Shown piece after piece: positions 25,516 through 34,370 of a stretch of 64,000 nucleotides of DNA (the stretch's first letter is position 1; each line of letters begins with the position of its first letter). This DNA comes from Pseudobdellovibrio sp031428275 (GTDB taxonomy: Bacteria; Bdellovibrionota; Bdellovibrionia; Bdellovibrionales; Bdellovibrionaceae): assembly GCA_031428275.1 (NCBI GenBank), contig JANPPC010000043.1, forward strand, positions 102,656 through 166,655. Direction: 5' to 3'. A program made the position numbers and the translations under genes. The notes beneath the pieces were generated by a model. That model did no database searches. It was not told where the DNA came from and worked only from the letters and a program-made list of their open reading frames with translations.

Positions 25516-28191
25516 TTACTTACGCATCAAACTGGCCCGCGCGGCCGCAAGTCTTGCGATCGGCACGCGAAACGGCGAACAACTAACGTAATCAAGATTG
25601 ACCCGGTCAAAGAATTCGATCGAATCGGGGTCACCGCCGTGTTCACCGCAGACGCCAACTTTAAGGTTACCTTTCGTTTGACGACCTAGATCAACACCCG
25701 TCTTAACCAGTGTGCCTACACCCAACTGATCGATGCTAACGAACGGATCTTTAGCGAAAATACCCTGCGAGACATAGCTTCCTAAAAAGCGACCCGCATC
25801 GTCACGTGAAAGACCTAAAGTGGTTTGTGTTAAGTCGTTTGTTCCGAAACTGAAAAAATCAGCGTGATGAGCAATCTCGTGCGCCGTTACGGCCGCGCGA
25901 GGAAGTTCGATCATTGTACCGACTTGGTATTCAAATTTGACGCCTTTTTCTTTTTGAACTTTTTCAACGACTTCCACCGTCTGCGCGCGGAGCATTTCTA
26001 ATTCTTTCGCCATGCCCACTAGCGGAATCATAATTTCAGGTATCAGCTTCATACCTTCTTTAACCAACTGGGCCGCGGCTTCAGCGATCGCGCGAACCTG
26101 CATTTGGTAAATTTCAGGGTACGTCACAGCTAATCTGCAACCGCGGTGACCTAACATGGGATTGAATTCATGTAAGCTTTGAATTTTATTTTTTAAACGA
26201 TCTTCGTTGTAATTGATACGTTTTGCTAATTCTTTAATTTCGGCATCGTCGTGCGGAACGAATTCATGTAACGGCGGATCTAATAAACGAATTGTGACCG
26301 GATAACCTTCCATGATTTTAAACAATTGATAGAAATCATCACGCTGCATCGGTAATAATTTAGCCAAAGCTTTTTCGCGTTCTGGTTTCGTATCTGAAAT
26401 AATCATTTCACGAACGGCATCAATGCGGTCTGCACCGAAGAACATGTGTTCGGTACGGCAAAGCCCGATACCTTCGGCACCAAAATCACGCGCGGTCTGC
26501 GCATCTTTCGGTGAATCGGCATTCGCGCGCACCTTCATGCGACGCACTTTATCGGCCATCGTCATAAGGCGGTGAAAAGTTCCGTCTAACTTCGGCTCAA
26601 TCGTTTTCACTTCGCCCAAAATCACTTCGCCGGTGCCACCGTCAAGTGTAATTAGGTCGCCCTTTTTAATCACGTAACCTTTAGCTTTAAAAGTTTCAGT
26701 TGCGTAGTTTACTTCAATTTCAGAACAACCCGCCACGCAACATTTACCCATACCACGCGCCACCACGGCCGCATGCGAAGTCATACCACCGCGCGAAGTT
26801 AGAATACCCTGCGCCGCGATCATACCCGCAATGTCTTCCGGTGAAGTCTCTACGCGCACTAAAATAACTTTGTGACCCTTTTCTTTCATCTCGACAGCGT
26901 CTTCCGGAGTAAATACCACCATCCCGCATACGCCGCCCGGTGAAGCCGGAAGACCGCGTGCAAGTTCAGTTTTATTCGCCTGTGGATCAAGTGTTGGATG
27001 TAACAACTGATCGAGTGACGATGGATCAATGCGAAGCAAAGCTTCTTTTTCAGTAATTAATTTTTCATCGATCATATCGCACGCAATTTGTAACGAAGCT
27101 TTTGCCGTGCGCTTTCCGTTACGAGTTTGTAGCATCCACAATTTATTTTTTTCGATTGTGAATTCGATATCTTGCATGTCTTTAAAGTAAGTTTCTAATT
27201 TTTGGTAAATCACTTCTAAATCTTTGTAAGGCTCAGGCATAATTTCTTTTAATAAATGAATCGGCTGCGGAGTACGAATGCCCGCCACCACGTCTTCACC
27301 TTGAGCGTTCACTAAAAATTCACCGTAGAATTTCTTTTCGCCCGTGCTTGGGTTTCTAGTAAAAGCAACGCCCGTTGCTGAATCGTCGCCTAAGTTTCCG
27401 AAGACCATCGATTGCACGTTAACCGCCGTGCCCCATTCAGCCGGAATGCTGTGAAGGTCACGGTAAGTGATCGCGCGCGGTGTGTTCCAGCTACGGAACA
27501 CCGCTGATACGGCTCCCCATAATTGCTCGTAAGCATCGTTCGGGAAGCTTTGGCCCGTCATCTGCTGAACCATCTCTTTAAATTTTTTAACTAATTTTTT
27601 TAAATCATCAGTCGTAAGATCGGTATCGTTGTGAATGCCTTTTTCGGCCTTCATATCTTCTAACGTGACTTCAAGTAATGAAGAATTCATCCCCATGACA
27701 ACGTCTGAATACATCTGAATAAAGCGACGGTAAGAATCCCACGCAAAACGCGGGTTATTTGAAGTGGTCGCTAAGCCTTCAACGGTTTGATCATTCAAGC
27801 CTAAATTAAGAATTGTATCCATCATTCCCGGCATTGAAGCGCGAGCGCCCGAACGAACACTAACAAGTAGTGGGTTTTTAACATCGCCGAATTTCTTTTC
27901 AATTTTTGATTCAACTTTTTTTAAGGCTTCAAGCACCGCAGGGCGAACCCATTCAGGTAATTTACCGCCGGCGTTCGTGAAGTGTGTGCAGATATCAGTC
28001 GAGATCGTAAATCCTGGCGGAACCGGTAAACCAATCGCCGTCATTTCGGCTAAATTAGAACCTTTACCACCCAAGGTATTTTTCATCGCCGCACTACCCT
28101 CGGTGTCACCCGCCGCAAAATAGTAAACGAATTTTTTAGGAATTTCGATGGTTGCGTTTTTGGCTTGAGTTTTCGATGTTAAAGTATCCAT
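25516..28191 (-). CDS. ppdK: pyruvate, phosphate dikinase
   Basis: This enzyme interconverts pyruvate, ATP and phosphate with phosphoenolpyruvate, AMP and pyrophosphate, allowing gluconeogenesis from amino-acid-derived carbon. The 891-residue length is typical. The N-terminal nucleotide-binding domain includes GGKGSNLAEMTAIGLPVPPGF and SVRSGARASMPGMMDTILN; the central phosphohistidine is His473 in GGMTSHAAVVARGMGK; the C-terminal PEP-binding barrel includes GLCRTEHMFF, the LGHRGCRL block and the CGEHGGDP signature. It lies 19 bases downstream of glyQS on the same strand and may be co-transcribed. A diet of prey protein would make this PEP-forming step useful, which is inference. Confidence 0.97.
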   Translation of the reverse strand: MDTLTSKTQAKNATIEIPKKFVYYFAAGDTEGSAAMKNTLGGKGSNLAEMTAIGLPVPPGFTISTDICTHFTNAGGKLPEWVRPAVLEALKKVESKIEKKFGDVKNPLLVSVRSGARASMPGMMDTILNLGLNDQTVEGLATTSNNPRFAWDSYRRFIQMYSDVVMGMNSSLLEVTLEDMKAEKGIHNDTDLTTDDLKKLVKKFKEMVQQMTGQSFPNDAYEQLWGAVSAVFRSWNTPRAITYRDLHSIPAEWGTAVNVQSMVFGNLGDDSATGVAFTRNPSTGEKKFYGEFLVNAQGEDVVAGIRTPQPIHLLKEIMPEPYKDLEVIYQKLETYFKDMQDIEFTIEKNKLWMLQTRNGKRTAKASLQIACDMIDEKLITEKEALLRIDPSSLDQLLHPTLDPQANKTELARGLPASPGGVCGMVVFTPEDAVEMKEKGHKVILVRVETSPEDIAGMIAAQGILTSRGGMTSHAAVVARGMGKCCVAGCSEIEVNYATETFKAKGYVIKKGDLITLDGGTGEVILGEVKTIEPKLDGTFHRLMTMADKVRRMKVRANADSPKDAQTARDFGAEGIGLCRTEHMFFGADRIDAVREMIISDTKPEREKALAKLLPMQRDDFYQLFKIMEGYPVTIRLLDPPLHEFVPHDDAEIKELAKRINYNEDRLKNKIQSLHEFNPMLGHRGCRLAVTYPEIYQMQVRAIAEAAAQLVKEGMKLIPEIMIPLVGMAKELEMLRAQTVEVVEKVQKEKGVKFEYQVGTMIELPRAAVTAHEIAHHADFFSFGTNDLTQTTLGLSRDDAGRFLGSYVSQGIFAKDPFVSIDQLGVGTLVKTGVDLGRQTKGNLKVGVCGEHGGDPDSIEFFDRVNLDYVSCSPFRVPIARLAAARASLMRK

Positions 28192-28210
28192 AACTTCGTG
28201 TCCTCTTTTT

Positions 28211-29569
28211 CTATGTGTTAAAAGTTATTAATTTTTCAGCTATATACGAATTTAAAGTCGCCATCGGAACGCGCTCTTGAGTCATCTTGTCGCGGTGACG
28301 AACCGTCACGGCTTGATCATTTGCGGTTTCGAAATCGACCGTTACGCAGAACGGAGTTCCGATTTCATCTTGACGGCGGTAACGCTTACCGATCGAAGCG
28401 GTCTCGTCGTAACAAACGTCGAAGTCTTCGGCCAATTGATCACGTAATTTCATTGAAGGCACTGAAAGCTCTTCTTTTTTTGATAACGGTAGTACGCATA
28501 CTTTGTACGGCGCGATGTCCGGGTGTAAGCCAAGTACCACGCGCACGTCTTCTGAAGTTTTACCGGCTTCGTCAGTCTCGGTCGTTACTTCTTCGCGGTA
28601 CGCATCGCACATAAACGCTAAGAATAAACGATCACAACCCACGGCCGTTTCAATCACGAACGGAATAAATTTTTCTTTATTCGCCTCATCGAAGTATTCT
28701 AAATTTTTGCCTGAGAACTTCATATGCTGGGTTAAATCGAAATCAGCGCGGTTATGAATACCTTCTAATTCTGAAAAGCCCATCGGAAATCGGTATTCAA
28801 CATCAACGGCCGCTCGCGCGTAATGCGCAAGCTTATCATGATCTTTGAAATTTAAATTCTCGCGCTTGATGCCGTATTTTAAATAGAAATTTAAACGACG
28901 CTCTTTCCACTCAAAGAAAAATTTCTCGTCGGTGCCAGGTTTAACAAAATATTGCATTTCCATTTGCTCAAACTCGCGCGTTCTGAAAATAAAGTTACCC
29001 GGCGTGATCTCGTTACGAAATGATTTACCGATCGCCGCAATTCCGAACGGAATTTTATAGCGCGAGCTCTGCTGGCAGTTTTGGAAGTTTACGAAGTGAC
29101 CTTGTGCGGTTTCTGGACGAAGGTACACAACCGACGCCGAGTCTTCTAAAGGGCCCATCGTGGTCTTAAACATTAAATTGAAATTACGTTCTTCAGAAAG
29201 ATTTTTGCCGCCGCAAGTTGGGCACTGCTTTTTTGTTAAATAAGATTCAGTGTTATCGGCGCGAAAGCGAGTTTTACAATCTTTGCAATCAACGAGCGGG
29301 TCAGAGAAACCATCCACGTGGCCGGAAGCTTTCCACACCGTCGGGTGCATCAAGATGGCTGCATCTAAACCCACGATGTCTGAACGTCGGGTCATTGCAT
29401 TCCACCAAGCGCGCTTCACATTGAGCTTCATCAAAGAACCCAGCGGGCCGTAATCCCAACAACTGCCTAAGCCGCCGTAAATTTCAGAACTTTGAAAAAC
29501 GAAACCGCGTCGTTTAGAAAGACTAACTAAGGTACTAAGGTCCTTTAGTGGCCGAATTTGAGCAGACAT
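28211..29569 (-). CDS. glyQS: glycyl-tRNA synthetase, dimeric (alpha2) type
   Basis: A class II synthetase that charges tRNA-Gly. The 452-residue single-chain form belongs to the homodimeric type shared with archaea and eukaryotes, not the two-subunit GlyQ/GlyS type. Visible features are the N-terminal SLSKRRGFVFQSSEIYGG, the motif 1 region GPLGSLMKLNVKRAWW, a zinc-ribbon-like insertion (DCKDCKTRF, CPTCGGKN), motif 2 FRNEITPGNFIFRTREFEQMEM, and motif 3 in the segment ending AVGCDRLFLA. The C-terminal anticodon-binding domain has LGLHPDIAPYKVCVLPL. A run of G residues seven bases before the ATG is the likely ribosome site and can pair with an upstream C-run (see the leader feature). Confidence 0.96.
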   Translation of the reverse strand: MSAQIRPLKDLSTLVSLSKRRGFVFQSSEIYGGLGSCWDYGPLGSLMKLNVKRAWWNAMTRRSDIVGLDAAILMHPTVWKASGHVDGFSDPLVDCKDCKTRFRADNTESYLTKKQCPTCGGKNLSEERNFNLMFKTTMGPLEDSASVVYLRPETAQGHFVNFQNCQQSSRYKIPFGIAAIGKSFRNEITPGNFIFRTREFEQMEMQYFVKPGTDEKFFFEWKERRLNFYLKYGIKRENLNFKDHDKLAHYARAAVDVEYRFPMGFSELEGIHNRADFDLTQHMKFSGKNLEYFDEANKEKFIPFVIETAVGCDRLFLAFMCDAYREEVTTETDEAGKTSEDVRVVLGLHPDIAPYKVCVLPLSKKEELSVPSMKLRDQLAEDFDVCYDETASIGKRYRRQDEIGTPFCVTVDFETANDQAVTVRHRDKMTQERVPMATLNSYIAEKLITFNT

Positions 29570-29740
29570 GTAAAAGCCCCCATTGTCGTAGACGAATAAT
29601 TAATTTGTAACAGTCAAAAACTTAGCATTTCGGGGGGCTTATCGGCAAAACTGATTTGTATGGCGGACAGAGTCAAAGGCTTGCTCTGACGACAACTGCA
29701 CGACATCTCAACATTCGTCTACAATTTGCTAAATTAATTA
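29570..29740 (-). promoter_or_regulatory. structured glyQS leader with ribosome-site-sequestering stem
   Basis: Upstream of the glyQS start codon, the leader can form an 8-bp stem between AAGCCCCC (leftward strand, 29640-29633) and GGGGGCTT (29581-29574). The second arm contains the G-rich ribosome-binding site four to eight bases before the ATG, so the stem would hide it. A second inverted repeat, GTAGACGAAT at 29588-29597 against ATTCGTCTAC at 29713-29722, lies around it. It is not a T-box: no specifier loop or conserved T-box sequence is visible. Translational control of glyQS is inferred from the pairing. Confidence 0.4.
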
Positions 29741-29918
29741 GAGCGAAATACCAATTTTTTCGGTCTTTTTTAAGAGGCATTTAAAGCAAATAAATCTTTT
29801 TTTCTTAAGCGACGTCGATACAAGCAAGCGGCGCCGTCTTCTATGTGATAGCGGTCGCCTGACCGATTAAAGTCTGACTGTCATCATGAATTCTGCACAG
29901 ACAAAGTTATCATTTAAC
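29741..29918. other. gene-free remainder between glyQS and the 29.9-kb gene
   Basis: This stretch holds no convincing reading frame. It includes T-rich tracts (TTTTTTCGGTCTTTTTT near 29755 and CTTTTTTTCTT near 29798) and a short hairpin, CGGTC-GCCT-GACCG, at 29852-29865 that may mark the end of the leftward upstream transcript. The glyQS promoter must lie in this part or just below it. Confidence 0.4.
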
Positions 29919-30470
29919 CTATGGAGATCGGCTTTTTCGCCTCTGCAAAATGGCTTGGTGAGCTGATTCGTAAAAATCAAAGGTACTAGCGTCAGAAGTT
30001 TTAATCAAATGCTGATACATTTTCGTGACCGTCGTCATCGGAGCGTTAACGGGTACACCCAAGGCTTCGTAAGCCTCCCAGTCGTGCCCGTTAAAGGCAA
30101 AGTATACTTTTAAATTTCGAGATTGAATCGGAATGACCTCGGTTACGATTTCAGTTTTTACGGGCTCAATTACTTCTGGCGCTCGCGCAGCAAAAGTAAT
30201 GACCTCGGCTTCGTCTTTGTTTAGCACGATACCCGCTGTGATGTCTTTGGTGACATCTTCTTTCATCTTTAGGCGTGCAGGCTGCTTGGGTTTTGATCTC
30301 CCAAAAACGAAGTACAGCACAATTAAGGTGCCGAAAAAGATATTAAGATACAAAAGCTGTTGGCTATTCACAATAAATTCATTATGAAAAGAACTTATCA
30401 CTTTGTAAAGAGCACTTTGTAGGTGGCCGTTTGCAAAGGCATTTATTAACCGTCTAACATCATCTTTCAC
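29919..30470 (-). CDS. membrane protein with divergent J-domain-like C-terminus
   Basis: A 183-residue protein with one transmembrane helix near residues 38-56 (LLYLNIFFGTLIVLYFVFG), a charged linker with low-complexity Glu/Val/Ile content, and a C-terminal region HDWEAYEALGVPVNAPMTTVTKMYQHLIKTSDASTFDFYESAHQAIL. The last region follows the helix pattern of a DnaJ J-domain (YEALGVP..., then KMYQHLIK...), but the HPD tripeptide needed to stimulate DnaK is absent. It may be a pseudo-J domain; a true co-chaperone role is unlikely. The gene is divergent from the Mrp gene with only 17 bases between the two start codons. Confidence 0.6.
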   Translation of the reverse strand: MKDDVRRLINAFANGHLQSALYKVISSFHNEFIVNSQQLLYLNIFFGTLIVLYFVFGRSKPKQPARLKMKEDVTKDITAGIVLNKDEAEVITFAARAPEVIEPVKTEIVTEVIPIQSRNLKVYFAFNGHDWEAYEALGVPVNAPMTTVTKMYQHLIKTSDASTFDFYESAHQAILQRRKSRSP

Positions 30471-30487
30471 TGAAACGAGGCAAATTC

Positions 30488-31273
30488 ATGGCCACTAACC
30501 CTTTTGATCAACAACAAGCCATTCCGGGCGTAAAAAAAATTATCGCTGTCGCTTCAGGCAAGGGCGGAGTCGGTAAAAGCACCGTAGCAACAAATTTAGC
30601 TTTAGCGCTACGAGAGTACGGTACAGTTGGTTTGCTTGACGCCGATATTTACGGCCCCAGCCTACCGCGCATGATGGGAGCGCTAAACCAAAAGCCTACA
30701 GTTTCAGAAGGAAATAAAATCACTCCGGTCAGCCGTTACGGAATAAAAATCATGAGCATTGGCTTTTTGGTTGAAGAAAGTGCCGCCGTTGTTTGGCGCG
30801 GTCCGATGTTATTTAAAGCCATGGATCAATTCTTTCGCGACGTTCAATGGGGAGAGCTTGACTACTTAATAATTGATCTTCCGCCGGGCACCGGCGACGT
30901 GCAACTTTCTTTGGTACAAAAAGTTCCGGTTAATTTTGCAGTAATTGTTACAACTCCGCAAAACATCGCGCTGATCGATGCGAAGAAAGCAATCGATATG
31001 TTCGAACGCACCGGAGTAAAAATCGGAGGAGTCATTGAAAATATGTCTTACATGATCAACCCCGTTAACGGCGAGAAAATGCAGCTATTCCCTCGAGGAG
31101 AAATCGTTTCTTATTTAGAATCTAAAAAAATTGCACAGCTGGGAGAAATTCCGTTTAACCCTTCGGTATCGCTTGGCTCTGAGGCCGGAATTCCAATTGT
31201 GGAAAGTAATGCTTCAAGTGTCGAAGCCAAATCGTTCAGCGACATAGCAAAAAAAATCAGCCTTTTGCCTTAG
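30488..31273 (+). CDS. Mrp/ApbC-family P-loop ATPase lacking the usual CxxC
   Basis: A 261-residue MinD-like ATPase. The P-loop is ASGKGGVGKSTVATNLALAL near residue 14, Walker A' and B segments are GLLDADIYGPSLPRMMG and YLIIDLPPGTGDVQLSL, all closely matching Mrp/NBP35 proteins that carry iron-sulfur clusters. Two differences stand out. The N-terminal DUF59 domain of many bacterial Mrp proteins is missing, and the cluster-bridging C-x-x-C after ENMSY is replaced by Asn191-Pro-Val-Asn194. Without these cysteines, binding a bridging cluster in the normal way is unlikely. It is divergent from the J-like membrane protein gene and is followed by a two-component pair. Confidence 0.88.
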   Translation: MATNPFDQQQAIPGVKKIIAVASGKGGVGKSTVATNLALALREYGTVGLLDADIYGPSLPRMMGALNQKPTVSEGNKITPVSRYGIKIMSIGFLVEESAAVVWRGPMLFKAMDQFFRDVQWGELDYLIIDLPPGTGDVQLSLVQKVPVNFAVIVTTPQNIALIDAKKAIDMFERTGVKIGGVIENMSYMINPVNGEKMQLFPRGEIVSYLESKKIAQLGEIPFNPSVSLGSEAGIPIVESNASSVEAKSFSDIAKKISLLP

Positions 31274-31330
31274 TTATTTCTTTTGTTTAAATGCTTTTTT
31301 CCATAATTGCTTAATACTTCGGGTTCATTC

Positions 31331-31367
31331 TAAATTTAATAAGTTGCACAACAACTTATTAAATTTA
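31331..31367. promoter_or_regulatory. perfect 16-bp inverted repeat before the response regulator gene
   Basis: The 16 bases at 31331-31346 (TAAATTTAATAAGTTG) are perfectly complementary to those at 31352-31367, with a CACAA loop. The repeat ends only three bases before the AAGGA ribosome site and 13 bases before the ATG at 31381. It could be an operator for the regulator's own control or an RNA hairpin next to the ribosome site. There is no T-run, so it is not a normal terminator. Confidence 0.6.
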
Positions 31368-31380
31368 CCAAGGACTAAAT

Positions 31381-32106
31381 ATGAAATCAGAATCACCGTC
31401 GGAAACAAAAGAAACGAAAAACCGGAGCAACCTGATGACCACAATTTTATTAGTCGAAGACGACCCGATTATTTCACGTGGTTTACAAGTTAACCTTCAC
31501 ACCGAAAATTATAAAGTTCTAGCCGCCTCAAGCTTGGCTTCGGCACATGAAATCAATAATTCAGAAAAAGTCGATTTGGTTATTTTAGATTTAGGCTTAC
31601 CAGACGGTAGCGGTTTTTCATTTTTATCAAAAGTTCGTGGGGCTGGCTCTAGACTGCCTGTCATTATTTTAACCGCACAAACAGACGAAGATTCGGTCGT
31701 TGAAGGCTTGCAGCTGGGCGCCAACGACTATATGAAAAAACCCTTCGGTAACAAAGAGTTGCTCGCGCGAATCAAAGTCACTTTACGTGAAAAACAAACG
31801 AAAGAGTCGCAAATTCGTTTTGGTGATTTATTAATCTTTAATGAAAAACGCCAAGTCTTCTTTAAAGAAAAAGAGCTCGAATTAAATCGCCGTGAATTCG
31901 ATATTCTACTACACATGATCGAACATTCTGAAATGATCGTCTCGCGAGAGTCGTTATTACAACTGCTTGACAAAGATGGTGAAATTTTTGATCGCACGAT
32001 CGATTCGCACATCAGCCACATTCGTGCACGCTTACGGCAAGCCGAGGCCACAACCGTTAAAATTTCTTCGGTTTACGGCTTGGGTTACCGACTGGAAAAA
32101 GTGTGA
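31381..32106 (+). CDS. OmpR-family response regulator
   Basis: A 241-residue DNA-binding response regulator. After an 18-residue polar leader, the receiver begins TTILLVEDDPIISRGL (acidic pocket Glu-Asp-Asp); the phospho-accepting aspartate is in VDLVILDLGLPDGSG, with the conserved Thr in VIILTAQT and the Lys in MKKPFGN. The C-terminal winged-helix domain of the OmpR type runs from about residue 145 to the end (LNRREFDILLHM, SVYGLGYRLE). The ATG at 31381 has AAGGA six bases upstream. An ATG at 31435 that omits the leader also has a possible site (CGGAG). It overlaps the kinase gene by four bases, so the two form a pair. Confidence 0.92.
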   Translation: MKSESPSETKETKNRSNLMTTILLVEDDPIISRGLQVNLHTENYKVLAASSLASAHEINNSEKVDLVILDLGLPDGSGFSFLSKVRGAGSRLPVIILTAQTDEDSVVEGLQLGANDYMKKPFGNKELLARIKVTLREKQTKESQIRFGDLLIFNEKRQVFFKEKELELNRREFDILLHMIEHSEMIVSRESLLQLLDKDGEIFDRTIDSHISHIRARLRQAEATTVKISSVYGLGYRLEKV

Positions 32107-33638
32107 TCAAATTTAATCTATTTCAGAAGCATTTTTTATTAGCGGTTACAACATTGGTTCTATTCATCATATTGGGCCTAGGTTTTAGTGATTATCTAAC
32201 TAGAACTTTAGCTAAGTCGAATGAGCGTCAACGTCTACCGCCCGTGTTTATGGCAAAGATTATCGACCGCATGAATCCGAGTGATAAGCTTAAGGCGATT
32301 CAAGAATTAATCTCGTGGCATAATCAAGACCGTCAGCCGGTGATCATTTTACTTAACCAAAAAGGTGAAGTGCTTCATCCTGAAAATTATGAATTAGACT
32401 TCGACTGGAACACGATTCAGCTTCCCTTGGTCGCCTACGGTGCTATAGCAATTAAAAATGACGGTATCGTTTTAGGAGACGTCATTCGCCTTGACGGTGC
32501 AAAAGCTGAATTTATCTATTTGCCGAAGCCGCGCATAGGTTCAAATGGCCCGTTACCAAAACCAATCAAAGAGGTAACAATTTTAACTGCGGGTAAAGGT
32601 CACGGTCTACGAAATGCACCAACAAGACCGGCCACTCCATTTTTTTTGATGGGCATAACACCTTCGTTTAGTGGTCCCGGTCTATTTCCGCTTATAGGCT
32701 TAGCTTCGCTTTTTGGTTCACTACTTTTGGGCGTAGGGGTGGCTATTTCGTTAATTTATTATTCGATCCATAAACAAGTGAAGTTAGCAGACCAAGTTAT
32801 TTCTGAATTGCAAAAAGGTAATTTAAAAGCACGCTTTCCGATTGGACGTAAAGATGAATTCGGACAAGCCATGATGCGCTTTAATACCATGGCAGACGAA
32901 ATAGAAAACCTAGTCGAGCATTTGAAACGAATTGAACTAGCGCGGACTACCCTACTCCAAGAGCTTGCTCACGACCTACGAACGCCGATTGCCTCACTTA
33001 AAAATTTACTCGAAACTCTACAAACTAAAAAAGAGAAGTTAGATTCATCCACGCATTCAGAGCTAACTAGCTTATCACTTCGCGAAGTCGACTACTTCGA
33101 ACGCTTGGTTGAAGATCTATTATTAGTTGCGCAGGTAAGCGAACACAAGTATCAAAGACGCCAAGAGCCTTTACTCTTGAACGATATGATCGAGACCGAA
33201 TCTGAAGATAATTTATTTAAGTACTCGCACCTCGGTAAAAAAATTGAGCTCGTCATTGATAATAAAATTCAAGATTTACAAATAGTTGGAGACCGCCATC
33301 TATTACAGCGATTGTTTCGTAATGCTTTTGATAACGCTTTTTCTTTTGCACAAGAAAAAGTTTCAATTCGAATCGAAAAGCTAGCGGGCAATTTGGTTTC
33401 AATCACGATCGAAGACGACGGGACCGGGTTTTCAAACGAAGCGCTTAAATCTTACGGCGAGCGCCGCCTAAGTCGAAAAATCGAGCATGACCAAAATGGC
33501 CGTCTATCTGTCGGCTTAGGTTCTGTCGTCATGAAAACAATTACGCAAGCCCATCGTGGGCAGATTCAAGTTTCAAACCGTCTTGAAGAGAGTGGTCGTA
33601 TTTTAGGCGCTCGCACACAGATTGTTTTGCCAATTTAG
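32103..33638 (+). CDS. membrane sensor histidine kinase
   Basis: A 511-residue kinase that pairs with the preceding regulator. The first transmembrane helix is at about residues 9-31, a periplasmic sensing region of roughly 160 residues follows, then a second helix near residues 197-223. Next come a HAMP linker (HKQVKLADQVISELQKGNLKARFPIGRKDEFGQ), the phospho-acceptor box LAHDLRTPIASLKNLL with its histidine, and the ATPase domain with N box RNAFDNAFSFA and G1 box IEDDGTGFSNEAL. The start is a GTG at 32103 inside the regulator's stop region (GTGA overlap). The periplasmic signal is unknown. Confidence 0.92.
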   Translation: MIKFNLFQKHFLLAVTTLVLFIILGLGFSDYLTRTLAKSNERQRLPPVFMAKIIDRMNPSDKLKAIQELISWHNQDRQPVIILLNQKGEVLHPENYELDFDWNTIQLPLVAYGAIAIKNDGIVLGDVIRLDGAKAEFIYLPKPRIGSNGPLPKPIKEVTILTAGKGHGLRNAPTRPATPFFLMGITPSFSGPGLFPLIGLASLFGSLLLGVGVAISLIYYSIHKQVKLADQVISELQKGNLKARFPIGRKDEFGQAMMRFNTMADEIENLVEHLKRIELARTTLLQELAHDLRTPIASLKNLLETLQTKKEKLDSSTHSELTSLSLREVDYFERLVEDLLLVAQVSEHKYQRRQEPLLLNDMIETESEDNLFKYSHLGKKIELVIDNKIQDLQIVGDRHLLQRLFRNAFDNAFSFAQEKVSIRIEKLAGNLVSITIEDDGTGFSNEALKSYGERRLSRKIEHDQNGRLSVGLGSVVMKTITQAHRGQIQVSNRLEESGRILGARTQIVLPI

Positions 33639-33757
33639 TCGACGAGTATTTTTCAGTATCTTTTTGTCCAAATAAAAGTTGGCCGACCCTTTGCTTTGAC
33701 GTTTTGTACGGTGACAATAAGTCGTCGAACAGCAAAAAAATTCTAGGGGGAATTTCA

Positions 33758-34351
33758 ATGAAAGCATTAATCACGTTAGCGGCTCTCGTCTTGTCTTTGT
33801 CAGCAGAAGCACAAATCCGTTTAGGTAATGCAGACGCACGCGGCACGGGATGCCCGGGTGGAACAACTTCAGTCAGCCTAACTCCAGATGGTAGTATTCT
33901 ATCAATCTTATTTGATAGCTTCGTCGCGCAAGCTCCGACCAGCCAAGGTGCTTCGTTCGATCGTAAAAATTGTAATATACGTATTCCTGTTTCGGTGGGT
34001 TCGGGCTACCAAGTTGCTTTAATCGCTTTTGATTATACGGGTTTTGCCGCAATCCCTAATGGCGGGCGTGGTCAGTTCGAAGCTCGTTATTCTTATGTCG
34101 GTCAGCAGCGCCCAGCAATTTTCAGAAAAACATTCATGAGCGGTGTTAACAACTACAGCTTAAAAAATGAATTGATCTCGACATCAGTTGACTGGTCACC
34201 GTGTAGTTACGGTTCTGATTTGATGTTAACAGTTGATGCGAACATCCTAGCTATGACAAACGGTCGTCGCGATGCCGCCCAACTTTCAGTTGATGCTGTC
34301 GACGTATCAGCGGGCTTACTATACAGCGTTCAAACACGTCGCTGCCGATAG
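33758..34351 (+). CDS. secreted DUF4360 protein, copy 1
   Basis: A 197-residue protein with a signal peptide (MKALITLAALVLSLSAEAQ). The mature part begins with the DUF4360 pattern GTGCPGGTTSVSLTPDGSILSILFDSFVAQ, continues with the family's CNIRIPVSVGSGYQ segment and YTGFAAIPNGGRGQFEARY, and ends in a disulfide-friendly RRCR. DUF4360 proteins are small secreted proteins of unknown function that are common in Bdellovibrio and fungi. I chose the ATG at 33758 because AGGGGGA lies six bases before it; the upstream in-frame ATG would add 18 residues before the signal peptide. A paralogue follows at 34526. Confidence 0.85.
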   Translation: MKALITLAALVLSLSAEAQIRLGNADARGTGCPGGTTSVSLTPDGSILSILFDSFVAQAPTSQGASFDRKNCNIRIPVSVGSGYQVALIAFDYTGFAAIPNGGRGQFEARYSYVGQQRPAIFRKTFMSGVNNYSLKNELISTSVDWSPCSYGSDLMLTVDANILAMTNGRRDAAQLSVDAVDVSAGLLYSVQTRRCR

Positions 34352-34370
34352 TTTTTTTCGTTTTGTTTCT

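Noticed and set aside
29570..29918. T-box or other tRNA-sensing leader for glyQS
   Set aside because: No specifier loop or conserved T-box sequence; the pairing seen is a simple ribosome-site stem.
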